Source of the DNA: Halobacteriovorax sp.
Lineage (GTDB): Bacteria; Bdellovibrionota; Bacteriovoracia; Bacteriovoracales; Bacteriovoracaceae
Direction of reading: 5' to 3'
Length of the DNA: 6,503 bases
Assembly: GCA_002686115.1 (NCBI GenBank)
Contig: NZAF01000062.1
Coordinates: 7,565 to 14,067 of the forward strand
In this document: piece by piece, positions 1 through 4,961 of the stretch
Layout of the letters: each line of letters opens with the position of its first letter
Numbering within the stretch: the first letter of the stretch is position 1
The notes under the pieces: model-generated
What the model was told of the DNA's origin: nothing
What the model saw: only the letters and a program-made list of their open reading frames with translations
Database searches by the model: none
Translations under genes and position numbers: made by a program

Positions 1-500
1 TTAAAGTAGACCTTATCTTTAATCTTAACCTTAATTCCTTCTGGTTGTTCATAAATGTCAGCAGAGTCGGCAAGATTATTTTCTTTAAGATCAAACTTCA
101 TACTCTTAAGATTTTCATCACTTTCACGATTGATCTCATGCTTATCAAGAATTCCTTCCATCGTTAGAAATTCAATCGGGAAAGGCTTTATAGGAGTTTG
201 AGACTCCATCATCGTAGGAAAATTATCTGGAGACTTACCACGCTGAATGACCTCACCTTGCTTTAAAACGTTACCACCAAAAGCATTCCTGATCGAACCT
301 AGGGCCGCTTCATACTTTGCAGTTTCAGTCTTAGCAAATGAAAGAAGTAAAACGAAGAATGTTAGAAGTAGCGTAACAAGATCGGAGAACGTCGCCATCC
401 AACCAGGAAGACCTGGGGGACACTCTGGACATTTCGTCTCTTCGCATATGGGTTCGTCATCTGAGACAACCGGTGCTGCGTTTTCACCTTCTTCTGCCAT
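1..500 (-). CDS. motB: Flagellar stator subunit MotB/PomB (5' part; gene continues past the left edge)
   Basis: This is the B subunit of the flagellar stator, an inner-membrane protein that anchors the stator to peptidoglycan and carries the ion-binding aspartate. I read 166 codons without a stop, so the gene is truncated by the window. An acidic N-terminus with three cysteines (C19, C24, C27) leads into the family signature PPGLPGWMATFSD. A single membrane helix (about residues 35-55) follows, with D40 as the ion-binding Asp. Next come the plug/linker (about 60-150) and the opening of the OmpA-like peptidoglycan-binding domain (GIKVKIKDKVYF, where the window ends). The Cys-rich N-terminus and the PGLP-W segment resemble Vibrio PomB more than E. 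coli MotB. The ATG has a strong Shine-Dalgarno, AGGAGGAG, ending just upstream. It lies 28 nt after motA on the same strand, so the two are one operon. Confidence 0.93.
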   Translation of the reverse strand, partial: MAEEGENAAPVVSDDEPICEETKCPECPPGLPGWMATFSDLVTLLLTFFVLLLSFAKTETAKYEAALGSIRNAFGGNVLKQGEVIQRGKSPDNFPTMMESQTPIKPFPIEFLTMEGILDKHEINRESDENLKSMKFDLKENNLADSADIYEQPEGIKVKIKDKVYF

Positions 501-528
501 AACTCCTCCTTGAGCTTAAAGCTTCTAA

Positions 529-1299
529 TTATTCTCCGCCACCTTCGTCACCAAAATCTCTTTCAGCAGGTGGAAGAAAAGAACTAATTTTTTCGATAAT
601 CATCCTAGGGTTTTCACCCGCAACAATTCCTAATGTTCCAGCTACGACAATATTCATATTCGTAAGCTCTAAAGATGATCTATATCCAATTTTATTTTTA
701 ATAGGGTTACAAAGAACGTTAGCAATAATCGCACCATAGAACGTTGTAAGAAGTGCAACGGCCATGGCAGGACCAATAGCTGAAGGATCAGAAAGGTTCT
801 GAAGCATCTGTACCAGACCAATAAGTGTCCCAATCATCCCCATGGCAGGACCATCATCGGCCATCCCTTGAAACACATCAGCACCAACTTTATGACGAGC
901 CTCCATAGAATCAATATCCATCTGAAGGATTGCCGAGATAACTTCAGGCGGTCTATTATCCGCTGCAAGAGTCATCGCCTTTTTCATAAACATGTCATCC
1001 ACTTCTGCTTTTTCAAGAGCAAAAACCGATTCACGTCTAGCGAGTTCAGCAAGTTCTTTAATTTTTAAAATAGTTGATTTTGGATCTGCCGCCGAAAAGA
1101 AGATCGACTTCATCCCAATTGGAACAATATTTTTTACAATTTCCATTGGCCACTTAAAGAAGGTAACCCCAATAAGACCAAGACCAACAACTAGAACGGA
1201 AGGTACGTCAATAAAGATGACGAGTGACCCACCGGCAAGGATCGATCCTAAGATCGCACCGAAAGCAACAACAATACCAATGACTGATGCTATATCCAT
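529..1299 (-). CDS. motA: Flagellar stator subunit MotA (PomA type)
   Basis: This is the A subunit of the flagellar stator, a four-helix inner-membrane protein; with MotB it forms the ion channel that drives rotor rotation. Its 256 aa match PomA (about 253) better than E. coli MotA (295). The N-terminal helices are about residues 3-25 and 30-48. A cytoplasmic loop carries the rotor-contact charges R88, R89, E96 and E99, at the same numbers as in PomA. Helices three and four include GPAMGMIGTLIGLV and IGPAMAVALLTTFYGA. D148, P151, T158, T185 and T186 sit where PomA has its conserved Asp, Pro and Thr residues; the Thr residues are linked to sodium binding in Vibrio. The start ATG follows AAGGGATG, a fair ribosome site. 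The gene is upstream of motB and has a candidate FliA promoter. Sodium coupling is inference; MotA-type identity is secure. Confidence 0.95.
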   Translation of the reverse strand: MDIASVIGIVVAFGAILGSILAGGSLVIFIDVPSVLVVGLGLIGVTFFKWPMEIVKNIVPIGMKSIFFSAADPKSTILKIKELAELARRESVFALEKAEVDDMFMKKAMTLAADNRPPEVISAILQMDIDSMEARHKVGADVFQGMADDGPAMGMIGTLIGLVQMLQNLSDPSAIGPAMAVALLTTFYGAIIANVLCNPIKNKIGYRSSLELTNMNIVVAGTLGIVAGENPRMIIEKISSFLPPAERDFGDEGGGE

Positions 1300-1332
1300 A
1301 TAAACATCCCTTTTATATTTCTCTCTGCATAA

Positions 1333-1360
1333 GTGTCGGTAATTTAGAAAGAGAAGTTTA
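1333..1360 (-). promoter_or_regulatory. Candidate sigma-28 (FliA) promoter for motAB
   Basis: Reading the minus strand, TAAACTTC is followed after 12 nt by ACCGACAC. This resembles the enterobacterial FliA consensus TAAAGTTT-N11-GCCGATAA (6/8 and 5/8 matches, spacer one longer). It would start transcription about 25 nt before the motA ATG. motAB is a classic late flagellar, FliA-dependent operon, which makes the weak match more believable. No better sigma-70 candidate was seen here. Confidence 0.45.
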
Positions 1361-1515
1361 GGAAGTGATTGAAATTTTATGGATTATCCTTATATTGGAA
1401 TAATTTTCCTTAAATAAGATTAATAGAGCTATTTCATTTTTACATATTAACTGACCAGCTAAGACATTGTTTTTACTGGAATTACAAGACTGACCTAAAT
1501 CATTGAATTTTCACA

Positions 1516-1544
1516 TTGCATCGCGTTGCGCAAAGCGTTATAGT
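1516..1544 (+). promoter_or_regulatory. Candidate sigma-70 promoter for lpxR
   Basis: A -35-like TTGCAT (1516-1521) and a -10 TATAGT (1539-1544, 5/6 to consensus) are separated by exactly 17 bp. Transcription would start near 1551, giving a leader of under 20 nt with the Shine-Dalgarno GGAGA at 1559-1563. The weak -35 (3/6) suggests an activator or tight regulation. Confidence 0.5.
1522..1537. promoter_or_regulatory. 16-bp imperfect palindrome in the lpxR promoter spacer (possible operator)
   Basis: CGCGTTGCGCAAAGCG is a dyad with one mismatched pair; the two 8-bp arms differ at one base, and the centre TTGCGCAA is perfect. It occupies 16 of the 17 bases between the -35 and -10 elements and is a GC-rich island in an AT-rich intergenic region. 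That position is typical of a repressor or MerR-type activator site, but no regulator gene for it is visible in the window. Confidence 0.4.
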
Positions 1545-1567
1545 TCAGCATTCAATTTGGAGAAGAT

Positions 1568-2578
1568 ATGAGAAAGTTAGCTATTTTATGGTCATTAATA
1601 AGCGTGCTCAGTGCACCTACTTTTGCCGAAAACTATGACGACTTAAAAGATAAAAAAGTTCAAATCGAAAGCTTTAGATTTTCCGATAAAATTGAAAGCG
1701 CTAGTGAAAAAGATAAGCAGTTAATCATTGGTATCATGAACGATTCCTTAACACCTCAAATGACGGATCGACATCTCACAAGTGAATTAAAAATTGGATA
1801 TATGTCTGAAAAGCTACCAAGTTTTTTTGATTGGTATACAGATGAATATAGCGAAAATTATTACATCGTAACTTTAACTCAACAAATCTACACGCCTGAA
1901 GATATTGAAAACCCAGAGCTCATTGAAGAAGATAGACCTTATGCAGGATGGACACACTTAACTTTTGCTATCGCAAAAAATAGTGGAAGTGACCTTCAAA
2001 TGACTGTTCTAGATTTTGGAGTCATCGGAGAAAAGTCTTTCGCAGCTGACACTCAAATTTGGTTACATGAACTTATCGGCTCTGATGACCCTAACGGTTG
2101 GGAACACCAGTTAAATGATGAGATTGGTATTAACCTCACCCACGCAAGAGCAAGAAATTTTAGAGTTGAGGATGAAAGATTCGCAGCGGACATCACTCCA
2201 TATGTCATTGGCTCAATTGGAAATGTTAATACAAGTGTAACGACTGGTGTGATGGCAAGATTTGGAATGAATGTCCCTGATGATAACGTACTCGGTTTTG
2301 AGCCCGTAAATGAAGAAGACCAAACACGTCTCTATGGCTTTGCCACTATAAACGCTTCATATGTGGCAAGAGACATCTTCTTAGACGGTAATACATTTTC
2401 AGATAGTCACTCTGTTGAGAAAAATAATTTTGTAGGAAGAGCAGCAGTCGGCGTCGCATACAAATATGGAAACTTCGAATTTTCATACGCCTACGGAATC
2501 ACGAGTGAACAATTCAAAACTCAAGACGGTCCAAACTTTGGCGGCCAATTCTTCATCAATTACAAAAAAAGATTCTAA
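1568..2578 (+). CDS. lpxR: LpxR family lipid A 3'-O-deacylase (outer membrane)
   Basis: Members of this family (formerly DUF2219) are outer-membrane beta-barrel enzymes that remove the 3'-linked acyloxyacyl chain of lipid A, remodelling the cell's own endotoxin. The 336-aa product has a signal peptide with cleavage likely after SAPTFA (residue 20). N58-D59 and T66-D67-R68 correspond to the conserved Asn-Asp and Thr active-site region. The hallmark DRPYAGW is at 122-128. H167, followed by GW and QL...E at 177-185, matches the catalytic His region. D209 to N221 has the GNV-T segment, and FLDGNTFSDSHSV is at 271-283. The last residue is Phe after an aromatic beta strand, the usual outer-membrane barrel sorting signal. 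An insertion between the signal peptide and N58 (about 35 residues) is longer and more charged than I expect for the family. The gene stands alone between its own promoter and a terminator. Family assignment is confident; substrate in this organism is inferred. Confidence 0.9.
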   Translation: MRKLAILWSLISVLSAPTFAENYDDLKDKKVQIESFRFSDKIESASEKDKQLIIGIMNDSLTPQMTDRHLTSELKIGYMSEKLPSFFDWYTDEYSENYYIVTLTQQIYTPEDIENPELIEEDRPYAGWTHLTFAIAKNSGSDLQMTVLDFGVIGEKSFAADTQIWLHELIGSDDPNGWEHQLNDEIGINLTHARARNFRVEDERFAADITPYVIGSIGNVNTSVTTGVMARFGMNVPDDNVLGFEPVNEEDQTRLYGFATINASYVARDIFLDGNTFSDSHSVEKNNFVGRAAVGVAYKYGNFEFSYAYGITSEQFKTQDGPNFGGQFFINYKKRF

Positions 2579-2595
2579 CTTCTCTAAAAGGTCTT

Positions 2596-2617
2596 AAAAG
2601 GTATCCGGATACCTTTT
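2596..2617. terminator. Bidirectional rho-independent terminator between convergent genes
   Basis: A perfect 22-bp palindrome with arms AAAAGGTATCC and GGATACCTTTT folds as a 9-bp stem with a CCGG loop. It carries an A-tract on one side and a T-tract on the other on both strands. It lies 18 nt after the lpxR stop and 12 nt beyond the stop of the opposing gene, so it can serve both. A second AAAAGGT copy at 2586-2592 with TCTC in front offers an alternative longer pairing with ACCTTTTGAGA. Confidence 0.85.
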
Positions 2618-2628
2618 GAGAAAGATGT

Positions 2629-3060
2629 TTATTGGCAATTTTCGAATGTGTGAGATTTTTTAAACAGAAGATCGCCTTCAAAATCATCATCATTCTGAAC
2701 GACACTGATGACCTTTGTTATTGGATGGTAAGCAACCTCATCTCTAGTGCTATCACCATCCACAATCACTCTAGTGTACTTTAAAGAACGATAAAGATAG
2801 TCATATCCGACGACATAAAAATCATCTCCATCATATTCTTCAATCTTTACTTTGGTCTTAGTTCTAAGCTGTTCGTTTTCAAGGCAAATATCTAGTCTTG
2901 AAAAAATACGCCCACCAAAGCAAACTTGATGCCCTTCAAATGCAACATCATAGTGAGCGTCTAACTCCGCCCATGAAAGCTTCTTCAGACCGTTAATATA
3001 TTCATTAGCAAAAGTAGATTGAACCAAGGTAAAAACAAGTAATAAATAAACAGACTTCAT
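2629..3060 (-). CDS. Small exported protein of unknown function
   Basis: I do not recognise this 143-aa protein. It begins with a classical signal peptide, MKSVYLLLVFTLVQSTFA, with cleavage likely after residue 18. The mature part is about 125 residues, rich in Asp/Glu and Tyr. It has three cysteines (C47, C59, C142) and strand-like alternation (VKIEEY, FYVVGYDYLY, YTRVIVDG, ITKVISVVQ), suggesting a small beta-rich periplasmic or secreted domain. There is no lipobox and no further membrane helix. The start is well supported: TTGGAGGAATT precedes the ATG. The leader shares three sequence blocks and the first nine coding bases with the upstream hydrolase gene, so the two may be co-regulated, though each has its own leader. 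It ends at the shared terminator with lpxR. Confidence 0.75.
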   Translation of the reverse strand: MKSVYLLLVFTLVQSTFANEYINGLKKLSWAELDAHYDVAFEGHQVCFGGRIFSRLDICLENEQLRTKTKVKIEEYDGDDFYVVGYDYLYRSLKYTRVIVDGDSTRDEVAYHPITKVISVVQNDDDFEGDLLFKKSHTFENCQ

Positions 3061-3084
3061 AATTCCTCCAATATTTTTTGAAGT

Positions 3085-3116
3085 TATAACAAGATAAAAT
3101 CGCTTTTATTGTTATA
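3085..3116 (-). other. Long AT-rich hairpin in the leader of the 143-aa exported-protein gene
   Basis: On the minus strand, TATAACAA pairs with TTGTTATA (8 bp) and, inside it, TAAAA pairs with TTTTA (5 bp), closing a GCGA loop of the GNRA class; a two-base TC bulge separates the helices. It lies 24 nt upstream of the start codon, between the shared TGACAGTA block and the ribosome site. It may be a leader RNA fold or a DNA operator. No T-tract follows, so it is not a terminator. Confidence 0.55.
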
Positions 3117-3144
3117 GTACTGTCAGTAAATATATTGTTTCCTT
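3117..3144 (-). promoter_or_regulatory. Shared promoter/leader element, copy 1 (AAGGAAACA ... TGACAGTA)
   Basis: On the minus strand, AAGGAAACA (3144-3136) is followed after 10 nt by TGACAGTA (3125-3118). The same two blocks with an 11-nt spacer precede the upstream hydrolase gene. The GGAAAC block and a GTA core about 16 nt on resemble ECF-sigma -35/-10 pairs (for example SigW-type TGAAAC-N16-CGTA). A structured RNA is the alternative reading. The first block ends 84 nt from the start codon in both genes. Confidence 0.5.
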
Positions 3145-3194
3145 ACAAAATCCTAAAAATACTGTTTCTCACTAAGTCTTAACAAAAATATTAA

Positions 3195-4130
3195 TTAAAG
3201 CCTCTCATCCATCCAAGCTAAGACATCATCCCTCAGGCGATAAATTTGAACAGCTGCAGGCCTATGACCCATATAAAAGGTATAAAGTTTTGGTTCATTT
3301 CCAGTCTGATAAATTTCACTCCAAAGCTTCCACTGATTAATGGTTGGAACAGAAGTATCCTTATTCGCAATAATCATAGCAACATTATTCAGATACTTAG
3401 AATTTGCAACAATACTTGAGTCTAAGTGAACATTCTTTCGAAGAATGTCTTCATACTCTTTTTGAGTTTTAAGTCCCAAGAACTCCATATGTCTTTCTCT
3501 AATATCGATAATGATACTATGTTCAGAATACGCATAAATTGAAGGCATATCACTACCAGCAACTGCAATAAACATGGCCTTAAATCTATCATCAGAACCT
3601 AATAGCATTGAAGAGCGAATCCCTCCAAGGCTCACCCCTACAAGACCAATATTATCTCTGTCGAACTTAAAATATCCATTAACATAATCAATTAATAAAT
3701 TTGTAAGCTTTAAACTTGAACGATTAATATCTTCAATTCTTTGAAATGAGTTTTCGTCTACTATATCAAGCCTCACCTCTGTCATAGGAACAAGAACATG
3801 ATATCCATTTTCTTGTAAGAACTGGGCCATCGCTCTTTCTAAAACCGTCTCACCAAGAATATTAGGTGTTATAACAATAAGCTTGTTTTTGACACCTTGA
3901 GTGGCCTTATGAAACTTAAATTGAAAATTAACCACAGACTCTAAGCTTTCATTCTGATACCTTAGAACCCCCTCACCTTTAAAATAGCCCTTACTACTCT
4001 GATGACTTGGATCGATCTCATCAATAGAATCGAATTTAGCCTTTGAGCTATTTTCCTCAAAAACTCTATCCACTGAGTGAACATTAAATAGAAACAACAA
4101 CAATACAAAAGTCTTAGAAAGAGACTTCAT
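3195..4130 (-). CDS. Exported alpha/beta hydrolase
   Basis: This is a secreted or periplasmic serine hydrolase of the alpha/beta fold, 311 aa; the substrate is not evident. A signal peptide covers about residues 1-19 (MKSLSKTFVLLLFLFNVHS). After a linker, the fold starts near residue 82 (KNKLIVITPNILGE). The nucleophile elbow GVSLGG places S167 as the catalytic Ser. D258 (in NKDTSVP) and H289 (in YMGHRP) complete a triad in the correct order and spacing, so the enzyme looks intact. The order of strand, nucleophile, acid and His suggests an esterase, lipase or peptidase-like (dienelactone/DLH-type) hydrolase. The ATG follows TTGGAGGTAAT, a strong ribosome site. Downstream on the same strand, 134 nt away, is the 143-aa exported protein with a matching leader. 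No terminator separates them clearly, so read-through is possible. Confidence 0.8.
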   Translation of the reverse strand: MKSLSKTFVLLLFLFNVHSVDRVFEENSSKAKFDSIDEIDPSHQSSKGYFKGEGVLRYQNESLESVVNFQFKFHKATQGVKNKLIVITPNILGETVLERAMAQFLQENGYHVLVPMTEVRLDIVDENSFQRIEDINRSSLKLTNLLIDYVNGYFKFDRDNIGLVGVSLGGIRSSMLLGSDDRFKAMFIAVAGSDMPSIYAYSEHSIIIDIRERHMEFLGLKTQKEYEDILRKNVHLDSSIVANSKYLNNVAMIIANKDTSVPTINQWKLWSEIYQTGNEPKLYTFYMGHRPAAVQIYRLRDDVLAWMDERL

Positions 4131-4162
4131 ATTACCTCCAATATTTTAGTGCGCGAAAAGTA

Positions 4163-4183
4163 GCCCCTTTTACCAAAAGGCGC
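4163..4183 (-). other. Hairpin in the hydrolase leader
   Basis: On the minus strand, GCGCCTTTT pairs with AAAAGGGGC around a GGT loop: 8 pairs with one G-G mismatch. It occupies the same slot, between TGACAGTA and the ribosome site, as the GNRA hairpin of the 143-aa gene, although the sequences are unrelated. Confidence 0.45.
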
Positions 4184-4186
4184 CAA

Positions 4187-4214
4187 TACTGTCACCGGCC
4201 TGCGGTGTTTCCTT
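4187..4214 (-). promoter_or_regulatory. Shared promoter/leader element, copy 2 (AAGGAAACA ... TGACAGTA)
   Basis: On the minus strand, AAGGAAACA (4214-4206) and TGACAGTA (4194-4187) are separated by 11 nt. The spacer can form a hairpin (CACCG with CGGTG), while in copy 1 the same place gives a weak CA-TA with TA-TG pairing. The ribosome-site block AATATTGGAGG (4145-4135) and the following ATGAAGTCT are also shared with copy 1. An ECF-like promoter or a leader RNA are both possible. Confidence 0.5.
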
Positions 4215-4228
4215 TAATTTTTACATAT

Positions 4229-4255
4229 AAAAAAAGCCAGGTACTCACCTAGCCT
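4229..4255 (-). terminator. Rho-independent terminator ahead of the hydrolase gene
   Basis: On the minus strand, GGCTAGGT pairs with ACCTGGCT (8 pairs including two G-U) around a GAGT loop, and seven T residues follow. It ends whatever transcript covers the 63-codon ORF and isolates the hydrolase promoter just downstream. Confidence 0.8.
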
Positions 4256-4287
4256 ATCATGAAGATAATATATTTATATAAATTTTT

Positions 4288-4479
4288 TTAATTCTTTACT
4301 GTACCTGCTTTAAAACATTTAAAGACGACCTGTTTTTTTAAGACCTGATTATCGCTCTTACTCTTAGGTACTGACTTCTCAATACATTCTTTCGTCTGTT
4401 TAACACATTGATCTTTCAAAGCTCCTGAATAATCAACCCCACAAAATAAAGATAGAACTGTAGCTAACTCAATTAACAT
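4288..4479 (-). CDS. Possible small cysteine-containing protein (63 aa, doubtful)
   Basis: This ORF is a weak candidate gene and is not recognised. The 63-residue product has four cysteines (C13, C25, C32, C55), a short hydrophobic start (residues 3-13) and a Lys-rich remainder. The paired C25/C32 and distal C55 could suit an exported disulfide-bonded peptide. Against it: no ribosome site precedes the ATG, an in-frame TAA lies three codons upstream so the start cannot be extended, and the hydrophobic segment is short for a signal peptide. For it: it lies alone between two minus-strand terminators, which implies a separate transcript. A non-coding RNA of about 200-250 nt is an equally good reading of the same interval. 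Confidence 0.35.
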   Translation of the reverse strand: MLIELATVLSLFCGVDYSGALKDQCVKQTKECIEKSVPKSKSDNQVLKKQVVFKCFKAGTVKN

Positions 4480-4509
4480 AAAAACAGTTTAGGTTTTGTA
4501 AATTTAAGT

Positions 4510-4536
4510 AAAAAAAACCCAGGCTTAGAGCCTGGG
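4510..4536 (-). terminator. Strong rho-independent terminator of the small HTH-like gene
   Basis: On the minus strand, a perfect 8-bp stem (CCCAGGCT with AGCCTGGG) closes a three-base loop and is followed by eight T residues. It lies about 70 nt after the stop codon, the interval being filled by the structured 3' UTR. Confidence 0.92.
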
Positions 4537-4545
4537 CTATAATAT

Positions 4546-4595
4546 CCAAAAACAATTCCTATGTATTTTGGAAGGAATCCTCACACACAATGAGG
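4546..4595 (-). ncRNA. Structured 3' UTR: hairpin plus potential H-type pseudoknot
   Basis: In the transcript, CCTCA pairs with TGAGG around a 7-nt loop (4595-4579). Immediately after, ATTCCT (4578-4573) can pair with AGGAAT (4560-4555), while CCAAAA (4571-4566) can pair with TTTTGG (4551-4546). The two perfect 6-bp helices cross, giving H-type pseudoknot topology with loops of 1, 5 and 3 nt. The intrinsic terminator follows 9 nt later. This may be a stable 3' end, a 3'-UTR-derived small RNA, or alternative hairpins. Function unknown. Confidence 0.45.
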
Positions 4596-4604
4596 TAAGT
4601 GAAA

Positions 4605-4802
4605 TTAAGCTTCTTTAAAAAATGTGGCATCAATCATGCCAAGCATTTTCTCTCTAAGTTCGCTCATATCAACATTTTCACCGTCTAATACGAGTTCACT
4701 CTTAATATAGTCTAGTGGTACTCCAGACAACTCAGATAACTCCCCAAGGCTAACCTTGTCTACTGTATCTTTCGTAATATCAACTCCGTTTTCAGTTGAC
4801 AT
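4605..4802 (-). CDS. Small helix-turn-helix-like protein, unknown function
   Basis: This is a 65-aa acidic protein I cannot name. Residues 18-37 (SLGELSELSGVPLDYIKSEL) have the spacing of a helix-turn-helix: hydrophobic helix, Gly at the turn, then a second helix. A predicted C-terminal helix (DMSELREKMLGMIDATFF) follows. The overall negative charge is unusual for a DNA binder, so protein binding is also possible. Start choice: ATG ATG at 4805 and 4802 follow AAGGGAG, giving 3- and 6-nt spacing, so I prefer 4802. An ATG at 4865 would add 21 residues, but its only purine run (AAAGGA) touches the ATG; it is the alternative, since it lies about 18 nt after the predicted transcript start. The gene has its own promoter and terminator and so forms its own unit behind pabB. 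Confidence 0.65.
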   Translation of the reverse strand: MSTENGVDITKDTVDKVSLGELSELSGVPLDYIKSELVLDGENVDMSELREKMLGMIDATFFKEA

Positions 4803-4808
4803 CATACA

Positions 4809-4815
4809 CTCCCTT
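4809..4815 (-). promoter_or_regulatory. Ribosome binding site deciding the start of the HTH-like gene
   Basis: AAGGGAG on the minus strand sits 6 nt before the ATG at 4802 and 3 nt before the ATG at 4805. It is the only well-spaced Shine-Dalgarno for this reading frame and argues for the shorter protein. Confidence 0.6.
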
Positions 4816-4889
4816 GTATAATATTCGGCCTCTATGATATCAATGATCATAGAAGTCTTTTGCATTCCTTTGCATTTCGTCGTAGAAAA

Positions 4890-4919
4890 ATCATATCTAT
4901 CAGAAATTATCTATGTCAA
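4890..4919 (-). promoter_or_regulatory. Sigma-70-like promoter for the small HTH-like gene
   Basis: On the minus strand, a consensus TTGACA (4919-4914) is followed after 18 nt by TATGAT (4895-4890, 5/6 to consensus). Transcription would begin near 4883. This is the best housekeeping-type promoter in the window. If translation starts at 4802, the leader is about 80 nt. Confidence 0.7.
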
Positions 4920-4961
4920 AAATATATTACAAATGTAAGTTTTTATTAGAATCTAACGTTT

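Noticed and set aside
247..513. Plus-strand 88-codon ORF opposite motB
   Set aside because: It is antisense to the clear motB reading frame and shows no family features or ribosome site; a shadow.
992..1303. Plus-strand 103-codon ORF opposite motA
   Set aside because: It mirrors the strongly conserved motA frame and has no support of its own.
1381..1409. Short AT-rich dyads (GGATTATCC and GGAATAATTTTCC) upstream of motA
   Set aside because: Short, AT-rich and not linked to a promoter in a meaningful way; expected by chance in such sequence.
1450..1495. Direct repeat ACTGACC, two copies 39 nt apart
   Set aside because: Seven bases only, with no further similarity around the copies.
3111..3116. 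TATAAC as a sigma-70 -10 box for the 143-aa gene
   Set aside because: No acceptable -35 element lies 15-19 nt upstream, and the equivalent site before the hydrolase gene has no such box.
4945..4957. Possible terminator after pabB (TTAG/CTAA stem)
   Set aside because: The stem is only 4-5 bp, AT-rich and has no T-tract in the right place.
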